In this document: positions 45,153 through 53,684 of the stretch, one piece after another
How the letters are laid out: each line of letters opens with the position of its first letter
How positions within the stretch are numbered: the first letter of the stretch is position 1
Source of the DNA: Micromonospora lupini
GTDB taxonomy: Bacteria > Actinomycetota > Actinomycetes > Mycobacteriales > Micromonosporaceae
Assembly (NCBI RefSeq): GCF_026342015.1
Contig: NZ_JAPENL010000001.1
Coordinates: forward strand, 248,001-312,000
DNA: 64,000 nt
Direction: 5' to 3'
Made by a program: the position numbers and the translations under genes
The notes under the pieces: generated by a model
The model's input: the letters and a program-made list of their open reading frames with translations, nothing else
The model's database searches: none
Told to the model about the DNA's origin: nothing

Positions 45153-46955
45153 GTGCCGTCCACCCTGCTCTCGCGCCGTGACCTCGACTTCCTGCTGCAC
45201 GACTGGTTGCGGGTGTCGCAGCTCGTCGAGCGTCCCCGCTACGCCGAGCACTCCCGGGAGACCTTCGACGACGCCCTGGACCTCGCCGAGCGGGTGGCCA
45301 CCGAGCAGTTCGCTCCGCACAACCGGCCCGCCGACCTTGCCGAACCCACGTTCGACGGGCAGCGGGTGCGGCTGATCCCGCAGGTACGAGCAGCGTTGGA
45401 CAGCTTCGCCGAGACGGGACTGCTCACCGCCGGGCTGGACGAATCGGTAGGCGGTCTACAACTGCCGCAGGCCGTCGCCGCCGCCTGCTTCGCCTGGTTC
45501 CAGGCTGCCAACGTGGCCACCTCGGCGTACCCGATGCTGACCCTGGGCAACGCGAAGCTGTTGCTGGCGCACGGCAGCGCCGAGCAGGTCGACACGTACG
45601 TCCGGCCCATGCTGGAGGGTCGGTTCTTCGGCACCATGTGCCTGTCCGAGCCGCACGCGGGCAGCTCACTTGCCGACATCACCACCCGGGCCGAGCCGCA
45701 GCCGGACGGCACGTACCGCCTGTTCGGCACCAAGATGTGGATCTCCGGCGGTGACCACGAGCTGGCCGAGAACATCGTCCACCTGGTGTTGGCGCGGATT
45801 CCCGGCGGGCCGCCCGGGGTGAAGGGCATCTCCCTGTTCGTCGTGCCCAAGGTGCTCGTCGGGCCGGACGGTTCGCTCGGCGACCGCAACGACGTGGTGC
45901 TCGTCGGGCTCAACCACAAGATGGGCTTCCGGGGGACCACAAACACCCTGCTCAGCTTCGGCGACGGCGGGCACACCCCCGACGGTCGCCCCGGCGCGGT
46001 GGGCCACCTGGTCGGTGCGCCGCACCAGGGGCTCGCCCAGATGTTCCACATGATGAACGGAGCCCGGATCGGTGTGGGCGCCGGCGCCATGGCGCTGGGC
46101 TACACCGGCTATCTCAAGAGCCTGGCGTACGCCCGTGAGCGGCCGCAGGGCCGGCCGGTCGACGCGAAGGACCCCGCGGCGCCGCAGGTGCCGATCATCG
46201 ACCATCCGGACGTACGGCGGATGCTGCTCGCGCAGAAGAGCTACGTGGAGGGTGCCCTGGCCCTGGTGCTCTACTGCGCCCGGCTGCTCGACGAGGAGCA
46301 GACCGCGCCGGAGCAGACCGACCGGGAGCGGGCTCACCTGCTGCTGGACGTACTCACCCCGATCACCAAGAGCTGGCCGTCGCAGTGGTGCCTGGCCGCC
46401 AACGACCTGGCGATCCAGGTCCTCGGCGGTGCCGGTTACACCCGCGACCACGACGTCGAGCAGCACTACCGGGACAACCGGCTCAACCCGATCCACGAGG
46501 GCACCCACGGCATCCAGGCGCTGGACCTGCTGGGGCGCAAGATGACCATGCGCGACGGCGCCGGTCTGCTCCTGCTAACCGAGACGATGGGCGACACCGT
46601 CGCCCGGGGCCGTAAGGCCGGCGGGGAGGCCGTCGGGCTGGCCGACCGGCTGGCCGACGCGGTGGACCGGATCGCCACTGTCACCCGCCGACTCTGGGCC
46701 GGGGGAGACCCGACGCTCGCCCTGGCCAACGCCAGCGTCTACCTGGAGGCGGTCGGGCACGTGGTGATCGCGTGGATGTGGTTGGAACAGGTGCTGGCGC
46801 TGCCGCCGCAGGAGGCCGGCGACGCCTTTCACGCGGGCAAGCGGCACGCCGCCCGCTATTTCTTCAGTGTCGAGCTGCCCCGCACCGGCCCGCAGTTCGA
46901 CCTGCTGGAAAGCCTCGACCGGACCACGCTCGACATGCGCGCGGACTGGTTCTGA
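45153..46955 (+). CDS. Acyl-CoA dehydrogenase (long form with C-terminal extension)
   Basis: The 600-residue flavoprotein oxidises acyl-CoA thioesters. It has TMCLSEPHAGSSLADITTRA, GTKMWISGGDHE, the FAD-binding QVLGGAGYTRD and the catalytic Glu in NPIHEGTHGIQ. The extra 120 C-terminal residues are typical of the FadE5/DmdC-like group. GTG 45153 is chosen because GAGGAG lies upstream and the frame before it is untypical. A small membrane-protein gene is convergent. Confidence 0.92.
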   Translation: MPSTLLSRRDLDFLLHDWLRVSQLVERPRYAEHSRETFDDALDLAERVATEQFAPHNRPADLAEPTFDGQRVRLIPQVRAALDSFAETGLLTAGLDESVGGLQLPQAVAAACFAWFQAANVATSAYPMLTLGNAKLLLAHGSAEQVDTYVRPMLEGRFFGTMCLSEPHAGSSLADITTRAEPQPDGTYRLFGTKMWISGGDHELAENIVHLVLARIPGGPPGVKGISLFVVPKVLVGPDGSLGDRNDVVLVGLNHKMGFRGTTNTLLSFGDGGHTPDGRPGAVGHLVGAPHQGLAQMFHMMNGARIGVGAGAMALGYTGYLKSLAYARERPQGRPVDAKDPAAPQVPIIDHPDVRRMLLAQKSYVEGALALVLYCARLLDEEQTAPEQTDRERAHLLLDVLTPITKSWPSQWCLAANDLAIQVLGGAGYTRDHDVEQHYRDNRLNPIHEGTHGIQALDLLGRKMTMRDGAGLLLLTETMGDTVARGRKAGGEAVGLADRLADAVDRIATVTRRLWAGGDPTLALANASVYLEAVGHVVIAWMWLEQVLALPPQEAGDAFHAGKRHAARYFFSVELPRTGPQFDLLESLDRTTLDMRADWF

Positions 46956-46961
46956 GGGGCG

Positions 46962-47138
46962 TCACCGTCGGCGGGTCTGGTGGCGCATGGCCTGCCGACC
47001 CTTGACCACGCCCAGGATGATCACGATCACCAGCGCGATCAGCCCGATGATGATCAGCCAGCGGACCGCCTCGAGGATCAGCCCGAGCAGAATCAGCACG
47101 CCGGCGACCACGCCGACGACCCAGAGCATGGCGCGCAT
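46962..47138 (-). CDS. Small membrane protein, 58 residues
   Basis: The frame on the minus strand begins MRAMLWVVGVVAGVLILLGL, continues with a second hydrophobic helix (WLIIIGLIALVIVIILGVV) and ends in a basic tail KGRQAMRHQTRRR. GGGAGG lies 5 bases before ATG 47138. Two helices and a positive cytoplasmic tail resemble small stress-type membrane proteins. The function is unknown. Confidence 0.7.
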   Translation of the reverse strand: MRAMLWVVGVVAGVLILLGLILEAVRWLIIIGLIALVIVIILGVVKGRQAMRHQTRRR

Positions 47139-47264
47139 CTCGACCTCCCAGGATGGGCCGCGTGCGAGTACGCGAACCCGGCCCTCCCCTTCCCGATCCC
47201 GCCAACCGCAAACAAGCCGTCCGGCTGTCTCCGCGAACCGGGACCAGCGCGGGGAGGGGCGGGG

Positions 47265-47978
47265 TCAGCGGCGGGCTACGTAGACGGTGTTGGCGGACTG
47301 GCCGCCGGTCAGGGGGTTGGCGAAGGGCACGACGTGTGCCCGGACCGTCGCGAAGACCTCGGTGAGCGCCGCGGTGAACTCGTCGTCCGGCGGGTCGTCC
47401 GACCAGAGCGCGAAGACGCCCTCCGGACGCAGCAGCGCGGCGAGCCGGCGCAGCCCGTCCGGCGCGTAGAAGGGGGCGTGGCTCGGGTGCAGGACGTTGC
47501 GCGGCGAGTGGTCGACGTCGAGCAGGACGGCGTCGAACCGCCGCCCGGGCGACTCGGCGTCAAAGCCGTCGTCGCCGGCCACCGCGGCGAAGAAGTCGGC
47601 CCGCGCGAACCGGGTCCGCGGATCCTCGGCGAGCCCGGCCGCGAACGGCAGCAGCCCTCGCCGGTGCCAGTCGATGACGTCCTCGATGGCCTCCACCACC
47701 AGCAGTGACCGCACCCGCGGGTCGGCCAACGCGGTGCACGCGGTGTAGCCCAGCCCGAGCCCGCCGACCACCACGTCGAGAACGTCACCTGTCAACTCGG
47801 CCAGACCCAGCCGGGCCAGCTCGATCTCCGCGACGGGAAAGAGGCTGGACATCAGGTACTCGTCGTCGAGCTTGACCTCGTACACCTCGACCTGGAGCGC
47901 CGGGTCGCGGCGCCGCCGCAGGCTGATCGCGCCGATCGGGGTCTCCCGCCAGGCCAGCTCCTCGAAACGCGCGCCCAC
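47265..47978 (-). CDS. Spermidine-synthase-like methyltransferase-fold protein
   Basis: The 237-residue protein has a Rossmann-type nucleotide fold like SpeE: VLDVVVGGLGLGYTACTAL, VVEAIEDVIDWHRRGLLP, FDAVLLDVDHSPRNVLHP and FALWSDDPPDDEF. The aminopropyltransferase active-site residues are not clearly conserved, so the reaction is uncertain. It starts at GTG 47978, 128 bases from the divergent eccB. Confidence 0.78.
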   Translation of the reverse strand: MGARFEELAWRETPIGAISLRRRRDPALQVEVYEVKLDDEYLMSSLFPVAEIELARLGLAELTGDVLDVVVGGLGLGYTACTALADPRVRSLLVVEAIEDVIDWHRRGLLPFAAGLAEDPRTRFARADFFAAVAGDDGFDAESPGRRFDAVLLDVDHSPRNVLHPSHAPFYAPDGLRRLAALLRPEGVFALWSDDPPDDEFTAALTEVFATVRAHVVPFANPLTGGQSANTVYVARR

Positions 47979-48106
47979 GGATGCCCTCTCGCCGCCGGAT
48001 TCGTCCCCGGATGGTACCGGTCAGGGCCGGGGCCGCCACGCAGGGTCCACGGGACATCGACGCAGCGCATATCCTGTGGCCCGGTCGAACCAGCGGAAGG
48101 GACCTC

Positions 48107-49480
48107 ATGCCGTCGCGGCAGGATCAGCTGCACTCCTACCAGTTCAGCGTCCAGCGGGCGGTCGCCGCTCTGGTGATGCGCGAGACCGATCCGGCCCAGT
48201 CGCCGTTTCGGCGGCTGGCGGGCGCGGGCCTGGCCAGCGTCCTCGTCGCGGCGATCGGGCTCGGGGGTTTCGCGCTCTACGGCCTGTTCGCCGGCGGCGG
48301 CACGGGATGGCGCGATCCGGGCGCGGTCATCGTGGAGAAGGAGTCCGGCGCCCGCTTCGTCTACCGGGAACAGAAGCTGCACCCGGTGCTCAACTACGCG
48401 TCGGCGTTGCTGATCGTCGGCGCGGACCGGTCGAAGACCGTGCTGGTCTCCCGGCGGTCGATCGACGGCGTGCCGCGCGGCCTGCCGCTGGGTATCGCCG
48501 ACGCGCCGGACTCGCTGCCCGCCCCCGGCCGGTTGGCGACGGCTGCCTGGACGGTCTGCTCGACGGCCGGCGGCGAGGACCCCCGCTCCGCGCTGCTCAT
48601 CGGCACCGAGCCCGACGGCGGTCGGCCGCTGGGCGACGACGCCCTGCTGCTGCGCCACCCGGACGGCAGCCTGCACCTCGTGTGGCACCAGCACCGGTAC
48701 CTGGTCCGCGATCCCAACCGGGTGCTGGCCGCGCTGGCCACCACCCGGGCCCGGTCGGTGCCTGTCGCGCCCGCCCTGCTCAACGCGCTCCCCGCAGGCG
48801 TCGACCTGGCCCCGCCGGCGCTGCCCGGCGAGGGCCGGCCCTCCACCCGGGTGTCCGGCGCCACGATCGGTCAGGTCTACGTGGTGCGTAACTCCGGCGG
48901 CGGTCGGCAGTACGCGGTGGCGCTCGACGGCGGGCTGGCCGCGATCACCGAGTTGCAGGCCGGGCTGCTGCTCGCCCGCACCGGGCAGGGGGAGTCGGAA
49001 CCGATGACGCTGGGCCGGTTCGCCGCCCTGCCCACGATGTCCGACCTCGCCCCGAGTGGCCCGACCGCGCCGCCGCCCGTGCCGCCCCGGCTCGCCAGTC
49101 CCGACGACGCGGCGGTCTGCGCCCGGGTCGGGGACGACGGTGGCACGGGCGAGGTGCTGCGGGGCGTACGACTGCCGGACCTGGCGGCCGTCCCACGGAC
49201 CGCGCCGAGCGGTGGCGCGGCACTGGCCGACCACGTGGTGGTGCAGCCGGGTGGCGGCGCGGTGGTCGAGGCCGCCGCAGCGCCCGGTGCGTCCGGGGGC
49301 GCGGTGTCCGTGGTCACCGACCTGGGCCGGCGGTACGTGCTGGCCGACCGGGAGGTGCTGGCGATGCTCGGCTACCGCGACGTGCGACCGGTGCGGCTGC
49401 CCGCCGGCCTGGTCAGCCTCGTGCCGGCCGGCGCCACCCTGGACCCGGCCGCCGCCCGAGCCGTCGCCGCCCCGTCCTGA
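48107..49480 (+). CDS. eccB: Type VII secretion membrane protein EccB
   Basis: The 457-residue protein has a short cytoplasmic N terminus with the family motif MPSRQDQLHSYQFSVQRAVAALV, one transmembrane helix (ASVLVAAIGLGGFALYGLFAGG) and a large external domain (WRDPGAVIVEKESGARFVYRE, then HPVLNYASALLI). EccB is part of the ESX membrane complex. No eccC, eccD, eccE, mycP or esx gene is nearby, so this copy is isolated. GGAAGGGA precedes ATG 48107. Confidence 0.9.
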   Translation: MPSRQDQLHSYQFSVQRAVAALVMRETDPAQSPFRRLAGAGLASVLVAAIGLGGFALYGLFAGGGTGWRDPGAVIVEKESGARFVYREQKLHPVLNYASALLIVGADRSKTVLVSRRSIDGVPRGLPLGIADAPDSLPAPGRLATAAWTVCSTAGGEDPRSALLIGTEPDGGRPLGDDALLLRHPDGSLHLVWHQHRYLVRDPNRVLAALATTRARSVPVAPALLNALPAGVDLAPPALPGEGRPSTRVSGATIGQVYVVRNSGGGRQYAVALDGGLAAITELQAGLLLARTGQGESEPMTLGRFAALPTMSDLAPSGPTAPPPVPPRLASPDDAAVCARVGDDGGTGEVLRGVRLPDLAAVPRTAPSGGAALADHVVVQPGGGAVVEAAAAPGASGGAVSVVTDLGRRYVLADREVLAMLGYRDVRPVRLPAGLVSLVPAGATLDPAAARAVAAPS

Positions 49481-49491
49481 CGCCTGTCGGC

Positions 49492-49567
49492 CTGGCGGCG
49501 GTCGGCCGGGCTGGCGGCGACGGGCCGCACTGGCGGCGGTCGGCGGGGCTGGCGGCGGTCGGCCGGG
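49492..49567 (+). repeat. Four tandem 19-base repeats after eccB
   Basis: Four consecutive units (49492-49510, 49511-49529, 49530-49548, 49549-49567) all start CTGGCGGCG. The first and fourth are identical (CTGGCGGCGGTCGGCCGGG); the second is most diverged. They occupy the space between the convergent eccB and methyltransferase genes. Confidence 0.8.
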
Positions 49568-49585
49568 CTTTTCGCGGATCGGGGG

Positions 49586-50191
49586 TCAGGTGGTCGGGCG
49601 GCGCAGGAGGGTTACCGCGAACGGGGCGTCGTCGCGCCACGGCCGCAGGTCCCAGGTGGCGAAGCGGTGTTCCAGGCGCAGCCCGGCGGCGACCGCGTCG
49701 GCGTCGAACGCGGTCAGCGGGTAGCCGCGTTCGGTGCCGAAGCCCACCGCCAGCACCCCGTCGGGGCGCAGGTGCACGGCGAGTCGACGCAGCACCTCGG
49801 GCTCGGTGCCGGCGGCGACGAAGGCGAGCACGTTGCCGGCGAGGACTGCCGCGTCGAACGGCTCCGCCTCGCCGAGCGTCGGCAGGTCCAGGTCGGCCAG
49901 GTCGGCGACCAGCCAGCGCGGGCCGGGGTGGTCGGCGCGGGCGGCCTCCACCAGCGCGGGGTCGGCGTCGACCCCGACCACTGTGTGCCCTCGCTGGGCC
50001 AGCGCCGCGCCCACCCGGCCGGTGCCGCTGCCGGCGTCGAGAATCCGCGACCCGGGCGCGACGAGCGTGTCGACCAGCCGGGCCTCGCCGGCCAGGTCCG
50101 CTCCCTCGGCGGCGAGCTTGCGGAACCTGTCGATGTACCACTGCGAGTGCTCCGGACCGGTGTCGGTCGCCCAGCGGGTCGGGTTGGCCAT
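49586..50191 (-). CDS. Class I SAM-dependent methyltransferase
   Basis: The 201-residue protein has the SAM-binding motif ILDAGSGTGRVGAALAQRGH, then GVDADPALVEAARA and PEVLRRLAVHLRPDGVLAVGFG. It is typical of the small Methyltransf_25 group. The substrate cannot be read from sequence. It lies downstream of the MalG-type permease on the same strand but is separated by a terminator. Confidence 0.88.
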   Translation of the reverse strand: MANPTRWATDTGPEHSQWYIDRFRKLAAEGADLAGEARLVDTLVAPGSRILDAGSGTGRVGAALAQRGHTVVGVDADPALVEAARADHPGPRWLVADLADLDLPTLGEAEPFDAAVLAGNVLAFVAAGTEPEVLRRLAVHLRPDGVLAVGFGTERGYPLTAFDADAVAAGLRLEHRFATWDLRPWRDDAPFAVTLLRRPTT

Positions 50192-50306
50192 ACGGCCACC
50201 GTAACCGGGCCGGCGGGGAGGTGGCGGGCCGGTGCACCGATCGGTGGCAGCTCAGCAGGGCGGCGCTCGGCGTGTCGAGTCGCTCAGCTGCCAAGGATCA
50301 AGGGGC

Positions 50307-50343
50307 GGGGGCGCTGAGCGGCGTCACGCCGTTCAGCGCCCCC
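50307..50343 (-). terminator. Terminator of the MalFG-type ABC operon
   Basis: Eleven-base arms, GGGGGCGCTGA (50307-50317) and its complement (50333-50343), lie 12 bases past the permease stop codon on the minus strand. Confidence 0.7.
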
Positions 50344-50354
50344 TACGCCTCTAC

Positions 50355-51221
50355 TCAGCCCTTCTCCGCGCCGCTTGTCAGGCCCTCGGTGAGCAGCCGC
50401 TCGCTGGCGAAGAAGAGGATCACGATGGGCAGGGTGAGGACGACCGACCCGGCCATCAGCACCGTCTTGGGCACCTCCACGCCGTCGGCGAGCAGCGACA
50501 ACCCCAGCGACACCGTCCACCGGTCCGGCTTGTCGACAAGGAACAGCAGGGCGAAGAGGAACTCGTTCCAGGCGATCATGAAGTCGTAGAGCGCGACCGC
50601 CATGATCGACGGCATGGCGAGGGGCAGGCTCACGCGGCGGATGATGCCGAGCCGACCGGCGCCGTCGATGGCCGCCGACTCCTCCAGACTGACCGGGATG
50701 GTCTCGAAGTAGTTCTTCAGCATGTAGACCGACACCGGCAGCGTCTGCGAGATGTAGACAAGCACCAGGCCGAACAGCGAGCCGCGCAGCCCGGCGAGGC
50801 TGAAGACCACGAACAGCGGGATCGCGATGACGATCGACGGGAACAGGTAGACGGCCAGGAACAGGAAGTCGACCTGCCGCCGGCCGAAAAATCGCAGCCG
50901 GGCCACCGCGTACGCGCCGGGGATCGCGACGAGCAGCGTGAGCACTGTCGCCGCGACAGCGACGAGGCCGCTGTTGCGGATGAAGGTGAGGAAGCCCTGA
51001 CCGCCGTCGTCGGTGGCCTTGAGCACCTCGGCGTACGTGGCCACTGTCAACTCGCCGAAGCCGACGACAAGCGAGCCCGGGTCGAGCAGCAGCCGCTCGA
51101 TGGGCCGCACCGAGAGCACGAGCATGTAGTAGAAGGGGAAGACGGTGACGACCAGGAACGCGGCGATCACCAGGCGGCGCAGCCAGCGCAGGCTCACCGT
51201 CTCGACCATGTCCCGGTCCAT
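50355..51221 (-). CDS. Carbohydrate ABC transporter permease (MalG family)
   Basis: The 288-residue membrane protein has six helices and the EAA loop EESAAIDGAGRLGIIRRVSLPLAMP. It forms the sugar channel with the MalF-type protein encoded just upstream, whose stop overlaps its ATG by one base. The importer ATPase is not here; such operons often share MsiK (known in Streptomyces). Confidence 0.92.
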   Translation of the reverse strand: MDRDMVETVSLRWLRRLVIAAFLVVTVFPFYYMLVLSVRPIERLLLDPGSLVVGFGELTVATYAEVLKATDDGGQGFLTFIRNSGLVAVAATVLTLLVAIPGAYAVARLRFFGRRQVDFLFLAVYLFPSIVIAIPLFVVFSLAGLRGSLFGLVLVYISQTLPVSVYMLKNYFETIPVSLEESAAIDGAGRLGIIRRVSLPLAMPSIMAVALYDFMIAWNEFLFALLFLVDKPDRWTVSLGLSLLADGVEVPKTVLMAGSVVLTLPIVILFFASERLLTEGLTSGAEKG

Positions 51222-52177
51222 CAGCCGACCCTCCGTCCGAAGAAGCGCAGATAGATCAACACGAACACGATGAGCACCACGGCCAGCACGACCGCCTGCG
51301 CGGCCGCCGCGCCGATGTCGGTACGGGCGGTGAGGAACTCGTACACCCGGACGCTTACCACCTCGGTGCCGGCGGCCCCGCCGGTGAGCAGGTAGACGTC
51401 GTCGAACTTGTTGAACGTCATGATGAAGCGCAGCACCCCCAGCAGGGCGATCACCGGGAGCAGTTGCGGCAGCAGGATGTGCCGGAACCGCTGGGTGGGC
51501 GTGGCGCCGTCGACGCGGGCGGCCTCCTCCAACTCCCCGGGCACCGCCTGGAGCCGGGCCAGCAGGAAGAGGAACGCGAACGGAAAGTAGCGCCACGCCT
51601 CGAACACGATGACGGTGGCCAGCGCTGTCGACTCCTGGGTGAGGAACGGCACCGGCGCGTCCCAGCCCAGCAGGCGCTGACCCCAGTGGTTGACGATGCC
51701 GAGCTGCGGGTCGAGCATCACCTGCCAGACGAAGGTGACCGCGACCACAGGCGCCACGTACGGCAGCAGCATGGAGGCCCGTACCAGCGTGCGACCCCGG
51801 AACGGCCGGCGCACCACCAGGGCGGCGACCAGACCGAGCGCGATCGACCCGACGGTGCCGCCGATGCTGTAGAGCAGGGTCACCCACAGCGTGTCGGCGA
51901 AGCCGGGGGTGTGCAGCACCCGGTCGATGTTGTCCATGGTGAACTCGCCGAACAGCCCGGTCTTGCGCAGGGTGGCGAGCCGGACCCGCTGGAAGGCGAG
52001 CACCACGGTCCACACGATCGGGATGCCGATGACCGCGATGGTGACGAGCAGGGTCGGCGCGACGAGCGCGAGCCCGGCGCGGGACTCACGGCGGCGCAGG
52101 GTCAGTGGTCGGCGGCCCGGCGGCGCCGGCCGCTCCTCGGTGGGGGAGCGGCCGGTGTCGGGGGCGGTGGTGGTCAA
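51221..52177 (-). CDS. Carbohydrate ABC transporter permease (MalF family)
   Basis: The 318-residue protein has a Pro/Arg-rich N terminus, then six helices and the EAA loop EEAARVDGATPTQRFRHILLPQL. TTG 52177 is chosen because it overlaps the stop of the binding-protein gene by four bases (TTGA). No stronger start is present. Confidence 0.9.
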   Translation of the reverse strand: MTTTAPDTGRSPTEERPAPPGRRPLTLRRRESRAGLALVAPTLLVTIAVIGIPIVWTVVLAFQRVRLATLRKTGLFGEFTMDNIDRVLHTPGFADTLWVTLLYSIGGTVGSIALGLVAALVVRRPFRGRTLVRASMLLPYVAPVVAVTFVWQVMLDPQLGIVNHWGQRLLGWDAPVPFLTQESTALATVIVFEAWRYFPFAFLFLLARLQAVPGELEEAARVDGATPTQRFRHILLPQLLPVIALLGVLRFIMTFNKFDDVYLLTGGAAGTEVVSVRVYEFLTARTDIGAAAAQAVVLAVVLIVFVLIYLRFFGRRVG

Positions 52178-53568
52178 TTGACGCCCGCCTTGATCGCTTC
52201 GACGTCCTTCTTGGCCCGGCCGGCGGCGGCCGCCGCGTCGGACTTGCCGGAGACGAGGTCGCCAAGCACCTTGGGCACCGGCAGCTCGCCGAGCATGGCG
52301 CCGACGAGCTTGCCCTGGCCCTGGCTGAGCCCCCACCGCTGGAAGGTGTCCGGGCTGCTGCGCAGGGTGGCCAGCACCTCGTCGCCGTACACGTCGGCGA
52401 GCGGCTTCTTGGCGTCCACGCCGGCCTGGCTGCCGTTCCAGGCGGTGAGGAACGCCTCGGGCTCGGCCGGGGTGCCCTTGCGCACCGGGAATCGGCCCTC
52501 GGGCGACATGCCGAACCAGCGCGGGTAGCCGTCGCCGAGCATGTACTCCACGAAGGACTTCGCCGGGTCGGCCGCCGCCCCGTCAAGCACGGCCCACGAG
52601 CTGATCTCGCCGTACTGCGCGGGTTCGGTGCCGTTGGGGCCCTTGATCGCGGTGACGAACCCGCTGTTCTTGGCCAGGAACGTCGGGTCCGCCTGGCACT
52701 GCGGGCAGGTCGGCTTGGCGTCGTTGCGCAGCCCGGCCAGCTCGTCGAGGATGAACGGCGACCAGACCACCATCGCGGCCTTGCCCGCGAAGTAGGTGGC
52801 CCGCGTGGTGTCCACGTCCTGCGCGCCCTTCACCGAGCTGGTGCGGATCAGGTCGCCGTAGAAGCGGAACGCCTCGACGCACTGCGGCGAGTCGAGCGTG
52901 ACCCCGCCGGAGTCGTCGGTGAGCTGGCAGCCGTTGGCAAGTGCCAGGTGCTCGAAGGTCTGCTGGGTGAACACGTCGCTGGGGGAGGTCGCCGCGGTGA
53001 TGCCCGCGACGCCGCCGGTGTTCAGCCTCGCCGCCGCGGTGGTGATCCGTTCGTACGTGTCGGGGGCGGGCAGGCCGGCGGCGGCGAACAGGTCCTTGCG
53101 GTAGACGAGCAGCTGCCCCCATCCGTCGCTGGGCACGGAGAGCTGTTTGCCGTCGTCGGAGGTCAGCTCCAAGGCTCGGGGGGAGAACGTCTGCCGGCCC
53201 AGCTTGTCGACGACCTCCGCGTTCGCCGAGGCGTGCAGCAGCTCGTTGCCGGCGAGCGTACGGATGCCGGCCAGGGAGACCGAGCCGACCACGTCGGGCA
53301 GGTCGCCGGCGGCGGCGTTGGCGGCGATCAGGGAGGGGAACTGGTCCTCGTTGACTGTCACGAGGTCGACCTGGATCCCGGTTTTCGCGGTGAAGTCCGC
53401 GATGATCGCCTTGGTGGCGGTGACGCGGTCGGCGACGTCTTCCAGGCTCCAAACGGTGATCTTTTTGCTGTTGCTGTCGGATCCGTCATCTCCGCAGGCC
53501 AGCAGGGTGGACGCGGTCAGTGCCATGATCAGGGTGGTGGCGAGTATCCGCCTCGGAGGTGCTGACAT
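52174..53568 (-). CDS. Extracellular sugar-binding lipoprotein (SBP type 1)
   Basis: The 464-residue lipoprotein has the lipobox STLLACGDD. It shows MalE-like features: ITVWSLEDVADRVTATKAIIADF, WGQLLVYRKDLFAAAGLPAPDTYE, and FAGKAAMVVWSPFILDEL. A CPQC motif is unusual and may form a disulfide or bind metal. AGAGGAG precedes ATG 53568, which is chosen over an upstream in-frame ATG. It leads the ABC operon and is divergent from the catabolic genes. Confidence 0.92.
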   Translation of the reverse strand: MSAPPRRILATTLIMALTASTLLACGDDGSDSNSKKITVWSLEDVADRVTATKAIIADFTAKTGIQVDLVTVNEDQFPSLIAANAAAGDLPDVVGSVSLAGIRTLAGNELLHASANAEVVDKLGRQTFSPRALELTSDDGKQLSVPSDGWGQLLVYRKDLFAAAGLPAPDTYERITTAAARLNTGGVAGITAATSPSDVFTQQTFEHLALANGCQLTDDSGGVTLDSPQCVEAFRFYGDLIRTSSVKGAQDVDTTRATYFAGKAAMVVWSPFILDELAGLRNDAKPTCPQCQADPTFLAKNSGFVTAIKGPNGTEPAQYGEISSWAVLDGAAADPAKSFVEYMLGDGYPRWFGMSPEGRFPVRKGTPAEPEAFLTAWNGSQAGVDAKKPLADVYGDEVLATLRSSPDTFQRWGLSQGQGKLVGAMLGELPVPKVLGDLVSGKSDAAAAAGRAKKDVEAIKAGVN

Positions 53569-53613
53569 CGGTGGCACTCCTCTCGAAGGGTACATGCCGG
53601 ATTCAACACCTTC

Positions 53614-53654
53614 GATAGATCAATAACAAGACATATTGCGATTTTGTGTCTATC
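53614..53654. promoter_or_regulatory. Putative operator in the divergent sugar-cluster promoter
   Basis: GATAGA (53614-53619) is inverted at 53649-53654, and AGACA (53629-53633) at 53647-53651. The stretch around 53610-53660 is the most AT-rich of this cluster and lies between the binding-protein gene and the dehydrogenase gene. No regulator gene is adjacent. Confidence 0.35.
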
Positions 53655-53684
53655 CTGGAGCCCAGCGCTACCGGGATGTGACAC

